Shown piece after piece: positions 44,161 through 52,882 of a DNA stretch of 64,000 nt. The stretch covers positions 465,397 through 529,396 of the forward strand of contig DIYP01000007.1 of the NCBI GenBank assembly GCA_002427735.1, read 5' to 3'. Both the position numbers and the translations under genes were made by a program. Each line of letters begins with the position of its first letter. Position 1 is the first letter of the stretch. The DNA is from Flavobacteriales bacterium UBA6051. GTDB lineage: Bacteria; Bacteroidota; Bacteroidia; Flavobacteriales_D; Crocinitomicaceae. The notes beneath the pieces were generated by a model. The model had not been told where the DNA came from. It saw only the letters and a program-made list of their open reading frames with translations, and made no database searches.

Positions 44161-44592
44161 ATGAAATCAACCTTACGAAATACGTTACTTGTCCTGGTAT
44201 TGCTATCAGGTGTATATGCGAACGGGCAAACAACTCCACCCAAAAGCCTATTTGATGACATTGAGTTCCGACTTGATGACAATGGCAAAAAATGGGAAGT
44301 AACACCTGGCATAAGAGAATTCATGACGAAATCTATTGAACTGGCGACCAAGAAGGCACCTCAAAGCAAGGGACAAGCTAAAAAAATGGGAAAAAAGTTA
44401 GTTTCACTATCTGACAAAATGATTGAAAAGTGCTCTATGACGTCAGATGGTCATTATGTTTTTCACACCTGGCTCCTTGTTTATTTAGATGTTCTTGATG
44501 AATTCGTAACCATAGAATTCGAAGAAGACATTCCATACATTCTTCCCGATTTAGAGAGAGCGTTCAAGGAATACAACACATACTTTCAGTAA
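44161..44592 (+). CDS. Hypothetical secreted protein
   Basis: A 143-residue protein with a clear signal peptide (LRNTLLVLVLLSGVYANGQ, cleavage about 23). The mature part is helical and Lys-rich (about residues 55-90), followed by a Glu/Asp-rich C-terminus. No family is recognised. It is divergent from the ECF sigma operon across 250 bp of AT-rich sequence in which no clear -33/-7 pair was found, and convergent with the vWA gene. Function unknown. Confidence 0.65.
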   Translation: MKSTLRNTLLVLVLLSGVYANGQTTPPKSLFDDIEFRLDDNGKKWEVTPGIREFMTKSIELATKKAPQSKGQAKKMGKKLVSLSDKMIEKCSMTSDGHYVFHTWLLVYLDVLDEFVTIEFEEDIPYILPDLERAFKEYNTYFQ

Positions 44593-44593
44593 G

Positions 44594-44627
44594 AAAAAGG
44601 TCGAACCGACTGCTGTTGATCCGACCT
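44594..44627 (-). terminator. Terminator of the vWA-protein gene
   Basis: On the minus strand AGGTCG and CGACCT pair with an 18-base loop containing further complementarity, followed by TTTTTC. It lies 25 bp after the minus-strand stop. Confidence 0.5.
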
Positions 44628-44651
44628 ATGCTAAAACCTTGCGTACATACG

Positions 44652-46577
44652 CTAGGGCCTCGTTAATACTATTTTTCCTGTTACCCAGTGCTTCCCAACC
44701 GGATAGCGGAGCAAGTAAATCCCTGAAGGATAGCTTCCGAGAGAAATCACTTTTCTGCGATCTGTTCCGAAAGGAATTTCTTGTAACAGTTTCCCACTTA
44801 GATCAGTAAGGTAAATCACTTCAACGTTTTCAGAAACTTCAATGTTGACGATATCACTCGTCGGATTTGGATAAAACTTCCACTCAATTGGATCTACCTC
44901 AAGTGAATCTTGCGGTGTTCTAACTTCAAGGCTATCTGTTGATAAAGAATCGAGCGCAAGACTATCTTCACTAATAGGATATGGATACTGCACTAAACTG
45001 TCTGGAAATGGCAATTCATATTCTGGAATTTCCTGATCACAATCGGGATAAAACATATTGTTTTTGATAATCTCTGTCAAACGCTCGCTCAATAGCTTAA
45101 CGTCGTATTCGTCTGTTGAGGGTTCTATGTGCGAGTTACCTATGCCACTATGGTCGGTCAGGAAAACATATGTTCCATTCGTGCATAGTGCTAACGAACG
45201 CATTAGGTATTCACCCGATTTATTAATACCACTTGCTGCAACAGGAATAATTTTGACACCTTTAGATGCAGCCTTGGTTGCGAGTCTATGAATCTTTTTT
45301 ATTGTTTCAGGATCAGAATGCGCTTCAGCATCGAGAACTAAGAAAAGCAAACGTGATCGCGCTTCTTCACTCCACGACAGTTCATTCAGAGCAACCTCCA
45401 AACCAGCATCAACGGCTTCGGGTGTATCTCCTCCTCCATTTGCACCTTGTTCGTCGATGAATACCAAAGCTTCAGATAAAACTTTTGTGAAATCCTTTTT
45501 CCGAGTTAAATAATCATCTTCAGTATCTCGATAAAAAACGCTTGCATAACGGATAGCAACGTCTTGATAGATATTCTGCGAGTTATAGATTACGCTGTTC
45601 AGATCACTTTTGATAAAGTTGATTTCATCCGCCATGCTCCCCGTAGCATCAACAACAAAAGCAACATCAACGATATTCTTTGTATCACAGTCTAAATCTA
45701 TTACCAAACTGTTCACTCCATCCTTTGCAAGACTAGGGTTTCTAATACGTTCTTTTTTACCATAATGCTCGATACTAATATGACTTACGGCTTCCATCAT
45801 TCCTAAAATGGACCCCCAAAGCTCAGCCTTCCCTGTATTATCGGTGAGCGTTTTCCAAAGCACCTTATTTGACTTACTTACAAGCTCTACTTCTGCTCCC
45901 ACTAATGGGCTTTTTCGTTCGTTCATGAGCTGGACAACATAGCGTTGCCTTGGATCTAGTTGCCAAACACTTTGGTGTTCTTCCAATTCCTTCTTGACGA
46001 TATCATTCCATAAATCCCATTTGGCAAAGTCATTAATTTCGCCAGCAGTTAGACCTTTACCTGTTTTTGCATCGCTTTCGAACCTTCCCTTACTAGCCAG
46101 TCCACTGCCTGAAGCACTCGAACGCTTCGCATAACCGCCGTAGCTACCGGTCGATGAATAAGATGATATGATTCCATCTGACCCAGAAGGCGCCGATGGT
46201 GCATAATCAGCATATGTTATTACCGGAGCTACGCGCACTTTTCGGGATTCATCTCGCTCCATTGAAAAATCGCTCAACTCATCACCTGCAACCGTAATTG
46301 TTTCCTCAATTGGTTCAAAGCCAGCATACATGACTTTAATAGTATAGCTACCTGAATCTTTGAAGGCTATTGAATAATTTCCTAACTCATCTGTGAGAAC
46401 AGAAGCCACAAGATTTCCTTTTTTGTCATAGGCTTCTACATTGCCATACATAACTGCTGATTCAGACTCTGCCATATCCGCAGATCTCATTTTAGCTTTT
46501 CCGCGCAGACTTTGTGCTGAAACAAATCCTTGCGCAAGTGCAAGAAATAAAATGCAAGTGAATACGCCTTTTTTCAT
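44652..46577 (-). CDS. T9SS-exported vWA-domain protein
   Basis: A 641-residue secreted protein from the ATG at 46577 (MKKGVFTCIL), where the signal peptide begins. Domains in order: a CarboxypepD_reg-like domain (about residues 40-110), a Ser/Gly-rich linker, a second Ig-like region (about 210-285), and a von Willebrand A domain (about 295-490) whose MIDAS reads DATGS instead of the usual DxSxS. A T9SS type A sorting domain is at about 565-641 (FYPNPTSDIVNIEVS). It is probably a metal-dependent surface adhesion or binding protein. Confidence 0.87.
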   Translation of the reverse strand: MKKGVFTCILFLALAQGFVSAQSLRGKAKMRSADMAESESAVMYGNVEAYDKKGNLVASVLTDELGNYSIAFKDSGSYTIKVMYAGFEPIEETITVAGDELSDFSMERDESRKVRVAPVITYADYAPSAPSGSDGIISSYSSTGSYGGYAKRSSASGSGLASKGRFESDAKTGKGLTAGEINDFAKWDLWNDIVKKELEEHQSVWQLDPRQRYVVQLMNERKSPLVGAEVELVSKSNKVLWKTLTDNTGKAELWGSILGMMEAVSHISIEHYGKKERIRNPSLAKDGVNSLVIDLDCDTKNIVDVAFVVDATGSMADEINFIKSDLNSVIYNSQNIYQDVAIRYASVFYRDTEDDYLTRKKDFTKVLSEALVFIDEQGANGGGDTPEAVDAGLEVALNELSWSEEARSRLLFLVLDAEAHSDPETIKKIHRLATKAASKGVKIIPVAASGINKSGEYLMRSLALCTNGTYVFLTDHSGIGNSHIEPSTDEYDVKLLSERLTEIIKNNMFYPDCDQEIPEYELPFPDSLVQYPYPISEDSLALDSLSTDSLEVRTPQDSLEVDPIEWKFYPNPTSDIVNIEVSENVEVIYLTDLSGKLLQEIPFGTDRRKVISLGSYPSGIYLLRYPVGKHWVTGKIVLTRP

Positions 46578-46634
46578 AGTTGATTGTGTTTGTTTGGTGT
46601 TGGTACACCCCAACTAAAAAAGGGTTCAATAGAG

Positions 46635-47021
46635 TTACTTTTTTCGATTTCGTCTGGCTTCTTGTTCGATTTCTTTTTGCCGACGCTTAAAGTAATAGAA
46701 TTGGGTGTCGTTAAGAATGGCTCTCATACGTGTGTCTCTTTCACGGACCGTCCATTGATAAGTATGATTTAATCCGATCCATGTGGTTCTGTTTTCATAG
46801 GCATCTCGCATTGTTTCGCCATACCATGTATAAATCTCATAAAACTTCACTTGCGTGGAATCATCCATATTTAAACTATCGACCATTTGCTCCACGCGCA
46901 TTTGAAAAGTACTTCTGACCAAAGAGTCGTTATCCACCGTTTGAGCATTCACATGCGCACTAAACAGAAAAAGCAGTCCAAAGACTGCTTTTACAATATG
47001 ATTGAAGACCAGATTAATCAA
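46635..47021 (-). CDS. Hypothetical secreted protein
   Basis: A protein of about 128 residues. I favour the TTG at 47021, which begins a signal peptide (VKAVFGLLFLFSAHVNAQ); a TTG at 47042 is also possible and would overlap the cold-shock gene further. The mature region is helical with MRVEQMVDSLNMDDSTQVKFYEIY and a basic C-terminus (RRQKEIEQEARRNRKK). This pattern resembles small periplasmic Spy-like helical proteins but is not specific. The 8-bp overlap with the end of the upstream gene suggests coupling. Confidence 0.6.
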   Translation of the reverse strand: MINLVFNHIVKAVFGLLFLFSAHVNAQTVDNDSLVRSTFQMRVEQMVDSLNMDDSTQVKFYEIYTWYGETMRDAYENRTTWIGLNHTYQWTVRERDTRMRAILNDTQFYYFKRRQKEIEQEARRNRKK

Positions 47022-47466
47022 CGAGATTAACTTTAACTGCAACCCAACCTTTTGGTCCTTTCTCTAGCTCGAAAGAAACCTTATCTCCTTCACCAATTTG
47101 ATCATTGCAATTATTGATATGAACGAAATAGCTCTCCTGATCATCAGCATCCTTGATAAAACCGTATCCCTTGCTATTTTCGAAGAAACTTACTCTTCCC
47201 TGATGCACAGGGTCGACCTCAATTTCTTCTCTCTTTGGAATTCCGATTTCAATATTCTCAGCCTTAATATCTTTTTTCTTTACTGTGGGATCTGGCGGAG
47301 TATCCGAGATGTTTCCAAACTCATCCACATAAGCCATCATATTATCCAGACCTCCTCCTTCAGAATTCGCTTTACGCTCCTCCTTGCGCATCATTTTTTC
47401 CTTTTTGCGCTGCTGTTTTCTTTTTTCTTTTTCTTTTTTACTAAACGTTTCGCTTGATCTTCCCAT
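47014..47466 (-). CDS. Cold-shock-domain protein with Lys/Glu-rich N-terminus
   Basis: A 150-residue nucleic-acid-binding protein. The first 35 residues are a highly charged helix (SKKEKEKRKQQRKKEKMMRK, cut here). A linker precedes the cold-shock domain at about residues 87-150 with RNP1 (KGYGFIKD) and RNP2 (YFVHIN). Flavobacterial members of this long form are probably RNA chaperones. A -7 element TATCTTTG lies upstream at 47506-47499. Confidence 0.92.
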   Translation of the reverse strand: MGRSSETFSKKEKEKRKQQRKKEKMMRKEERKANSEGGGLDNMMAYVDEFGNISDTPPDPTVKKKDIKAENIEIGIPKREEIEVDPVHQGRVSFFENSKGYGFIKDADDQESYFVHINNCNDQIGEGDKVSFELEKGPKGWVAVKVNLVD

Positions 47467-47498
47467 TAAGAATTTTACTTAGTTATTCGTGCTTTTTA

Positions 47499-47506
47499 CA
47501 AAGATA
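47499..47506 (-). promoter_or_regulatory. -7 element of the cold-shock gene (TATCTTTG)
   Basis: The minus-strand octamer TATCTTTG fits TANNTTTG and lies 32 bp before the ATG at 47466, leaving a short leader. No clear -33 element was found at normal spacing. Confidence 0.4.
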
Positions 47507-47570
47507 CGGTTTATCATCGAGTACCTCTAATGAGTTACCACAAACTTGTGAACAGTCTCATATTTTCTTT

Positions 47571-47858
47571 TCAGGCACCCTTTAAAACATCTCTGTAATT
47601 CTCTACTTTATCGAAGACAGCTTTTGCAAAAGGACAAAGAGGCAATACTTTTAGATTATTAGAACGTGCATACTGCACAGCTTCTTCAACCATTTGCTTG
47701 CCTACACTCTTTCCTCTTAACTCATCTGAAACCTCTGTATGATCAATGATAATCAAGTCATCCCCTGCTTTGGAATATGTCATTTCAGCTAAACGCTGTT
47801 CAGATACTTCCACGTAAAATGCCCCTTTCGACTCTTTTTCTTCGTGTTTTATTTCCAT
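47571..47858 (-). CDS. GNAT-like N-acetyltransferase (YidJ/GCN5-related, small form)
   Basis: A 95-residue protein from the ATG at 47858; a TTG at 47894 would add 12 residues that fall beyond the usual family start. It contains the small-GNAT pattern: ADDLIIIDHTEVSDELRGKSVGKQMVEEAV-type core (V..RGKSVGKQ acetyl-CoA loop about residues 50-60) and VLPLCPFAKAVF near residue 75. The acceptor is unknown. Confidence 0.88.
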   Translation of the reverse strand: MEIKHEEKESKGAFYVEVSEQRLAEMTYSKAGDDLIIIDHTEVSDELRGKSVGKQMVEEAVQYARSNNLKVLPLCPFAKAVFDKVENYRDVLKGA

Positions 47859-47896
47859 AAAAGCTCTTTTTGCTAAAGATACCTTTTCTTTCAATT

Positions 47897-47926
47897 AAAA
47901 ACCCCTTGCATGAAACATACAAGGGG
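47897..47926 (-). terminator. Terminator after the DUF2807 gene
   Basis: On the minus strand CCCCTTG and CAAGGGG form a 7-bp stem around TATGTTTCATG, followed by TTTTT. It lies 22 bp after the stop at 47949. Confidence 0.9.
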
Positions 47927-47948
47927 CGCTTATTGGTTGATTTGAGGA

Positions 47949-48665
47949 TCAGTACTTATTTACTGTTGAAGAACCGGAGAGTTTGAGGTCTTGAATAAGC
48001 CCACTCCCCTTATAATTTAGCACACTCGCTCCTGAGGCATCAACATTCAATACACCATTAACTGTCAAAGAAGCGGATGACGCACCAGATAAATCAATAT
48101 TTAAATTCTCAGAAATAAAATCATAGTCGAACAAACTACTCGCACCAGACACATCTGCTGTAAGTGTTTGGGTTGCTCCCGACATGTGCACGTTAGAAGC
48201 ACCGTCAATCTTTAATGACACTTGGTTGGAACTGCATGAACCGCCAAACTGGCTCGCATCAGAAATTTCAAGGTTTAGTGAATTAGACTGCACCTGATTA
48301 ACAAATTCCACATTACTAGCACCAGAAACTTCAAGCTCGTTCAAAACAGAGGCGGTTACATACACTCTGATGGTCGCTCCAGGTTTAATTTTAACGTTTC
48401 CTTTTCTGTGTATTGACAATTTATTGCCTACTACTTCTGTCACTACGTATTGGTGCAGATTTGAATTCGCCTCTACAACGACTTGTTCTGTTCCTGGGAC
48501 GAATAAAATATCCACCTCCATTGCCTCACTAACATCTATCGAAGTAAAGCCCGAAAGCTCGCGTGTCTCAGTAGTAACATCATCCGATGGTTTTACAGAT
48601 TTCTCACAAGAACCAAATGTGAGGCTTAGGCCAATTAATACGATTAATAATCCATGTACTTTCAT
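47949..48665 (-). CDS. DUF2807 (head GIN domain) lipoprotein
   Basis: A 238-residue lipoprotein from the ATG at 48665 (lipobox LTFGSC). The DUF2807 domain spans about residues 40-235 and is a parallel beta-helix-like array with repeated SGAS/DGAS motifs (LEVSGASNVEF, LKIDGASNVHM, ADVSGASSLF, DLSGASSASL, DASGASVLNY). Such auto-transporter-adhesin-like proteins are common periplasmic or surface proteins in Bacteroidota with unknown function. Confidence 0.88.
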   Translation of the reverse strand: MKVHGLLIVLIGLSLTFGSCEKSVKPSDDVTTETRELSGFTSIDVSEAMEVDILFVPGTEQVVVEANSNLHQYVVTEVVGNKLSIHRKGNVKIKPGATIRVYVTASVLNELEVSGASNVEFVNQVQSNSLNLEISDASQFGGSCSSNQVSLKIDGASNVHMSGATQTLTADVSGASSLFDYDFISENLNIDLSGASSASLTVNGVLNVDASGASVLNYKGSGLIQDLKLSGSSTVNKY

Positions 48666-48751
48666 AACTAGTTGTTTTTCTCTTTGTTTAATGATAAGAC
48701 AACAGTTAGAAGCAGCCCCCCTACTTAATCCATGGATTTTTTTTGAATTAT

Positions 48752-49795
48752 TTAAAGAGAAGACAACCAAGCCATGGTGTCAACATTGTCCGCGTAGTCA
48801 TTTAAACCGGGCTTTTGCGCCGAACCAAATGGCAAATAATCAGTCCCAACGATCGCTTGAATATTTTCAGCATTCTCTTCAATATATGCTGTCACCTCGT
48901 CTTTTTGTTCATAATAGTGATAATGCAGCATTGCCAAAGGCGAAAACAAGTCTTTGGACTCTCTAAGAAGCACGAAATTATTGTCCAATAATTCCAACTT
49001 ATTCATGAGATATACGGCTTTGTTGTAATCGTAGTTATTACCGTACTTGTTATTATTAACTACATCACTGTGAGGAAAAATTCCTTCAAAAAAACGGTCT
49101 AAATCGAATCCTTTTGGAAAAACTAAGTGCGAAACATTTCTGCATCCAAGACCAAAATAACTGAAAATGTCCAAGCCCAATTGTTCTATTTCTTCCTTGG
49201 TTTCATCTCCTGAAAAAACAGCAATGGACGTTCTATTATTCCTAAATATATGTGGATACTTTCCAAAGTATTGTTCAAAATACTTCATTGAGTTATTGCT
49301 TCCCGTAGCTATTACCGCATCTAACTCTCCAATTTTTCCACTACTGAACGAAATGCGCTCTTTCAATCCTGGAGTGAATTCGATTAAGTGCTCAGCCAAA
49401 GCAGGCAATAAAGACTTATCGTCAGAACTTAACTTACAAACTGCCGAATGCCCCGAAACGATAACGGATAGAAAATCATGAAATCCAACCAATGGAATAT
49501 TGCCAGCCATGATAATGCCAATTTTCTTTGGAGCCCTTGAATACTCATATTCCTTTGACCAAGATGTAAGCTCTTCTTGCGTCAATTGTTCTCCAATCGC
49601 TCGCAAGCTTTGCCGAACATTTTCTTTAGTAAACCAACCATTGAAGGAAACCTGACGATTAATAAGCGCATTGAGTCTTGCATATTCTTCCTCTGTGACT
49701 CCGGCAGAAAAATCCTTCCACACTCTCTCTTCCCCAAGTGCACGCATCAACTTTCCAAGTTGTGCAAAACCTACAATTATTTCATCTCTTTTCAC
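48752..49795 (-). CDS. Acyl-CoA reductase, LuxC family
   Basis: A 347-residue protein from the GTG at 49795 (MKRDEIIVGFAQLG); an upstream TTG at 49816 is possible. It is of the aldehyde-dehydrogenase-related LuxC type: IGIIMAGNIPLVGFHDFLSVIVSGH near residue 95, ATGSNNSMKYFEQYF near 160 and the Cys region YFGLGCRNVSHL near residue 212. LuxC reduces acyl groups to aldehydes, yet no luciferase genes are present; in Bacteroidota it occurs alone. It is divergent from a ferredoxin gene that could supply electrons, which is inference. Confidence 0.88.
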   Translation of the reverse strand: MKRDEIIVGFAQLGKLMRALGEERVWKDFSAGVTEEEYARLNALINRQVSFNGWFTKENVRQSLRAIGEQLTQEELTSWSKEYEYSRAPKKIGIIMAGNIPLVGFHDFLSVIVSGHSAVCKLSSDDKSLLPALAEHLIEFTPGLKERISFSSGKIGELDAVIATGSNNSMKYFEQYFGKYPHIFRNNRTSIAVFSGDETKEEIEQLGLDIFSYFGLGCRNVSHLVFPKGFDLDRFFEGIFPHSDVVNNNKYGNNYDYNKAVYLMNKLELLDNNFVLLRESKDLFSPLAMLHYHYYEQKDEVTAYIEENAENIQAIVGTDYLPFGSAQKPGLNDYADNVDTMAWLSSL

Positions 49796-49934
49796 GGCAC
49801 AAAAATAGTTATTCAATTCATTTGCAATTTTGATATCACATCTATTTCGAGAAAATTATTCACCCGGGAAAGTATTTCACAATCCATTATGGATTTTTAT
49901 TCTGAAACTTATACCACAACTGATCTTTCATCGT

Positions 49935-49942
49935 TATATTTG
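49935..49942 (+). promoter_or_regulatory. -7 element of the ferredoxin gene (TATATTTG)
   Basis: TATATTTG matches TANNTTTG and lies 19 bp before the ATG at 49962. Confidence 0.5.
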
Positions 49943-49961
49943 CAATTCAAAATAGATTACA

Positions 49962-50309
49962 ATGGCAATAAAAATAACCGATGAATGCATTAATTGTGGC
50001 GCCTGCGAACCTGAGTGCCCAAACAATGCAATTTATGAAGGTGGTGCAGAGTGGGCCTATTCTGATGGTACATCATTAACTGGAATGATTACAACACTTG
50101 ATGGTAAAGAAATGGTTGCTGATGATTCTCAGGAGCCGGTAGATATGGATGTTTACTATATCGTAACCGATAAATGTACAGAGTGCGTTGGTTTTCATGA
50201 TGAGCCTCAATGTGCAGCAGTGTGCCCAGTTGATTGTTGTGTAGACGATGAAGATTTCAGAGAGTCTGAGGATGAACTACTGGCAAAGAAAGATTTCATG
50301 CACCTCTAG
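49962..50309 (+). CDS. 4Fe-4S dicluster ferredoxin
   Basis: A 115-residue ferredoxin. The first cluster motif is CINCGACEPECP (about residues 9-20). The second is split, CTECVGF..PQCAAVCPVDC (about residues 70-92), with the short insertion typical of this family; a 50-residue insert separates the clusters. It is an electron carrier whose partner is unknown; the divergent LuxC-type reductase is a candidate. A terminator follows. Confidence 0.93.
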   Translation: MAIKITDECINCGACEPECPNNAIYEGGAEWAYSDGTSLTGMITTLDGKEMVADDSQEPVDMDVYYIVTDKCTECVGFHDEPQCAAVCPVDCCVDDEDFRESEDELLAKKDFMHL

Positions 50310-50330
50310 TCGAAATAAGACATTATTTGA

Positions 50331-50366
50331 AATCCGTGGTTGTTATTCGATCACGGATTTTTTTTA
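50331..50366 (+). terminator. Rho-independent terminator after the ferredoxin gene
   Basis: AATCCGTG and CACGGATT form an 8-bp stem with a 13-base loop, followed by a long T run. It is 21 bp downstream of the stop. Confidence 0.9.
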
Positions 50367-50412
50367 TCATTTTCTTTCGTAACAAGAACTTTACATAATT
50401 TTCTTAAAGCCC

Positions 50413-50442
50413 TTGTCAAACTAAATTTTCATACTATTTTTG
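50413..50442 (+). promoter_or_regulatory. SRP RNA promoter (TTG ... TATTTTTG)
   Basis: TTG at 50413-50415 and TATTTTTG at 50435-50442 fit the Bacteroidota consensus with 19 bp between them. The predicted start 6 bp later coincides with the first base of the RNA stem at 50448. Confidence 0.7.
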
Positions 50443-50447
50443 CGGCT

Positions 50448-50545
50448 GGGACAAGTCTTGTACGACCAGCTCCCTCTTAATCCCCCAGGACGGGAACGTA
50501 GCAAGGGTCGGAGGTTGTAGCGGTGCGATATGAGTAGCTTGTCCC
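50448..50545 (+). ncRNA. ffs: Signal recognition particle RNA, small (4.5S) type
   Basis: The 5' GGGACAAG pairs with the 3' CTTGTCCC as the closing stem. The apical part carries the conserved SRP helix-8 sequences: the symmetric loop strands around CCAGGACGGGAACG and AGCAAGGGTCGGAGG with the GGAA-type tetraloop. The RNA binds Ffh and the FtsY receptor to direct co-translational membrane targeting. There is no Alu domain, as usual in this lineage. A T run follows directly. The rest of the 364-bp gap between coding genes holds only this gene, its promoter and the ferredoxin terminator. Confidence 0.96.
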
Positions 50546-50555
50546 TCTTTTTTTA
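50546..50555 (+). terminator. T-run terminator of the SRP RNA
   Basis: The closing stem of the RNA (50448-50455 with 50538-50545) is followed immediately by CTTTTTTTT, so the RNA stem itself can act as the terminator hairpin. Confidence 0.7.
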
Positions 50556-50673
50556 TCCATATTTTAAATTTCCAGAACGCTGATTTTAGCAAACGATTCT
50601 CTCCCCGCTCAATGATTCTTCAACTTTTTTGGTGGTGAATTGTACAGTTTTTAAACAATAACAATTCACGTGT

Positions 50674-51534
50674 ATGAAAAAGACAGTTTTCCTTTTGGTA
50701 GTATCAATCATCCTAATGAGCTGCAACGAGCAGGCTGGAGATTATAACGAAGATTATCGTTCTAACAATGATATTACAAGCGAAATAACCGGAATTACAG
50801 CATCAGGAGATGGTCTGGAAAAGAATGTTGATCAAATTTCTCAGCAAAGTAATAACAGAAAATTGATTTGGAGTGCTGACATGCGGTTTCAGGTAAAAAA
50901 CGTTGATCACTCCACAGAAATCATTCAAACAATTTGTTCCGATAACAATGGCTTTATTTCCAATATGCATTTTGCGTCCAATAGCTATGAGTTAGCAAAT
51001 ACCATTGAAATCCGTGTAGATAACAGCAAATTTCACAAACTCATTTCTTCACTTAAAAAGGAGGCTACATTCATTGACAATGTTTCGATTAACTCTGATG
51101 ATGTGACTGAAGAGTACGTGGATAATGAAAGTAGATTAAAAACAAAAAAAGAAGTTCGCAATCGGTACATTGAAGTATTGCGCAACAAAGCTGGAACGGT
51201 TAAAGACATCATAGCAGCTGAAGAAGCCACTCGCGTCATAACTGAAGAAATCGAGGTCATTGAAGGCAGAATGCGTTACTTAAATGACCGAATTGACAAC
51301 AGCACTATTTCATTGACCATTTATGAAAAAGTCGAGTATCAGGATAAGCCCAGCATCTACGAAAAACCATATACTGCTGAGTTAGCCCAAGGATTCAGCA
51401 ACGGTTGGAGTGTGATTACAGATTTCATCTTGATGCTTGTAACCCTCTGGCCTATTGTTGTTCTGTCCATTCTTTTTCTTTGGAAAAGAAAATGGCTATT
51501 CGGACTGTTTTTTCAAAAACAAAAGACTGAATAA
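50674..51534 (+). CDS. DUF4349 lipoprotein
   Basis: A 286-residue protein. A lipobox (IILMSC) is followed by a DUF4349 domain at about residues 62-270. It has KLIWSADMRFQVKNVDHS, ISNMHFASNSYE, a coiled-coil section around ESRLKTKKEVRNRYIEVL and DRIDNSTISLTIYEK. A C-terminal membrane helix (about residues 250-272, WSVITDFILMLVTLWPIVVL) and a basic tail complete it. Members are predicted envelope proteins of unknown function. Confidence 0.88.
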   Translation: MKKTVFLLVVSIILMSCNEQAGDYNEDYRSNNDITSEITGITASGDGLEKNVDQISQQSNNRKLIWSADMRFQVKNVDHSTEIIQTICSDNNGFISNMHFASNSYELANTIEIRVDNSKFHKLISSLKKEATFIDNVSINSDDVTEEYVDNESRLKTKKEVRNRYIEVLRNKAGTVKDIIAAEEATRVITEEIEVIEGRMRYLNDRIDNSTISLTIYEKVEYQDKPSIYEKPYTAELAQGFSNGWSVITDFILMLVTLWPIVVLSILFLWKRKWLFGLFFQKQKTE

Positions 51535-51576
51535 TTAGACTGAGGCTTTTTGCGAAATCCTTCGTAAATTTCTGCA

Positions 51577-52110
51577 ATGCAAAGATGTATAACTTTTGTT
51601 ATTGCTGTTCTTTTGGTTTCTTCCTGCCAGACATTAGACTTGACTCAATATCAGAGCAAATTTATTCCCATCACCTATGCAGAAAGTGATCGTTTAGAAG
51701 GCACTTACTCTAATTCAACATCCGACTCTATACATATCGGTCACCTGTCAAGTTATTACAGCGAATTGAAAGATGTTGATAAAGATAGCTTGAGCGTTGT
51801 TCTGAAGGTTTTGGATAAAAAAAACATCGAATGCTCGTTGATGTACAATGGCGTGGCATATGATCAAATTTTAATGCGCGGAAAGTTTAAAGACGGGCTT
51901 TTCACTACGCGTAAATGGAAATCTAAGATGGTTGTCGGTCCACTGGTTTGGTACCTTGGCGCTCAAAAATATTACTTTGGAATCAACGTAAACAACAACT
52001 TATGTCTTATTCACTCAGACGGATACGGAATGCTTATGCTCATAGCATTTCCCATTATGGTTGCAGGCGGACATGAGGGAGCAAAAGAATTCAACCGTAT
52101 CTCAAACTGA
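51577..52110 (+). CDS. Hypothetical lipoprotein
   Basis: A 177-residue lipoprotein (LLVSSC lipobox). The mature part is beta-rich, with YYSELKDVDKDSLSVVLKVLDKKNIECSLM and a Gly-containing hydrophobic C-terminal stretch (GYGMLMLIAFPIMVAGG, about residues 150-166) that may be membrane-associated. No family is recognised. Function unknown. Confidence 0.65.
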   Translation: MQRCITFVIAVLLVSSCQTLDLTQYQSKFIPITYAESDRLEGTYSNSTSDSIHIGHLSSYYSELKDVDKDSLSVVLKVLDKKNIECSLMYNGVAYDQILMRGKFKDGLFTTRKWKSKMVVGPLVWYLGAQKYYFGINVNNNLCLIHSDGYGMLMLIAFPIMVAGGHEGAKEFNRISN

Positions 52111-52166
52111 CCTCTGAAAACGTAATTATTGTGGAAAAGTAATCATAACTCATAGTTGTTTTTGGG

Positions 52167-52195
52167 TTGAAGTGCCCTACTAAGCGTTAGTTTTG
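52167..52195 (+). promoter_or_regulatory. fsa promoter (TTG ... TAGTTTTG)
   Basis: TTG at 52167-52169 and TAGTTTTG at 52188-52195 fit the consensus with an 18-bp spacer. The predicted start is near 52201, 11 bp before the ATG at 52212. Confidence 0.6.
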
Positions 52196-52211
52196 AAAAA
52201 AACCGAGCGTT

Positions 52212-52868
52212 ATGAAATTCTTTATCGATACTGCTAATCTTGACGAAATCCGTGAAGCCAATAATATGGGAATCCTTGATGGAGTTACCACCAACCCGTC
52301 GTTGATGGCCAAAGAAGGCATTACAGGAGAACAAAATATACTTCAGCATTATGTCGACATCTGCGAAATCGTAGACGGACCTATCAGTGCGGAAGTAATT
52401 TCTACTGACTTTGAAGGTATCGTGAAAGAAGGAGAATACCTTGCCACACTTCACAAGAATATCGTAATCAAGGTGCCCATGATAGAAGACGGTATTAAGG
52501 CCATCAAGCATTTCACAAAAAAGGGAATCAGTACGAACTGTACGCTTATTTTTTCCGCTGGACAAGCACTCCTTGCGGCTAAGGCTGGCGCTACTTATAT
52601 CTCGCCTTTCCTTGGACGTTTGGATGACATTTCTTCTAACGGAATGGATTTGATTGCTCAAATTCGTCAGATTTACGATAACTATACGTTTGACACACAG
52701 ATTCTGGCTGCATCTGTTCGCCATCCAATGCATATTATTCAATGTGCCGAAATTGGAGCTGATGTTGCCACTGTTCCACTGAAAGCAATTAAGGCATTGC
52801 TGAATCATCCGTTGACAGATTCAGGTCTTGAAAAATTTCTGGCCGATTACGCGAAAGGAAATTCGTAA
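52212..52868 (+). CDS. fsa: Fructose-6-phosphate-aldolase-like transaldolase
   Basis: A 218-residue TIM-barrel enzyme of the small transaldolase / fructose-6-phosphate aldolase family. Segments FFIDTANLDEI (residues 3-13), DGVTTNPSLM (23-32), the Schiff-base Lys in NIVIKVPM (K87) and STNCTLIFSAGQALLAAKAGA are all intact. It transfers or cleaves dihydroxyacetone units in the pentose phosphate pathway. The last 95 codons plus stop are duplicated at 55507-55794, beyond two toxin-like genes. Its own 3' end may therefore be of donor origin. Confidence 0.94.
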   Translation: MKFFIDTANLDEIREANNMGILDGVTTNPSLMAKEGITGEQNILQHYVDICEIVDGPISAEVISTDFEGIVKEGEYLATLHKNIVIKVPMIEDGIKAIKHFTKKGISTNCTLIFSAGQALLAAKAGATYISPFLGRLDDISSNGMDLIAQIRQIYDNYTFDTQILAASVRHPMHIIQCAEIGADVATVPLKAIKALLNHPLTDSGLEKFLADYAKGNS

Positions 52869-52882
52869 AACCATCACCGTTA

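Noticed and set aside
47949..48665. Repeated SGAS motifs as a novel repeat protein
   Set aside because: They are the normal beta-helix turns of DUF2807 head GIN domains.
48752..50309. A bioluminescence locus (LuxC-type reductase plus ferredoxin)
   Set aside because: No LuxA/B, LuxD or LuxE genes are present; single LuxC-type reductases are common in Bacteroidota.
52143..52808. A 221-codon open frame antisense to fsa
   Set aside because: It lies almost wholly over the fsa coding region, has no recognisable motif and no promoter of its own. Codon bias of fsa explains the absence of stops.
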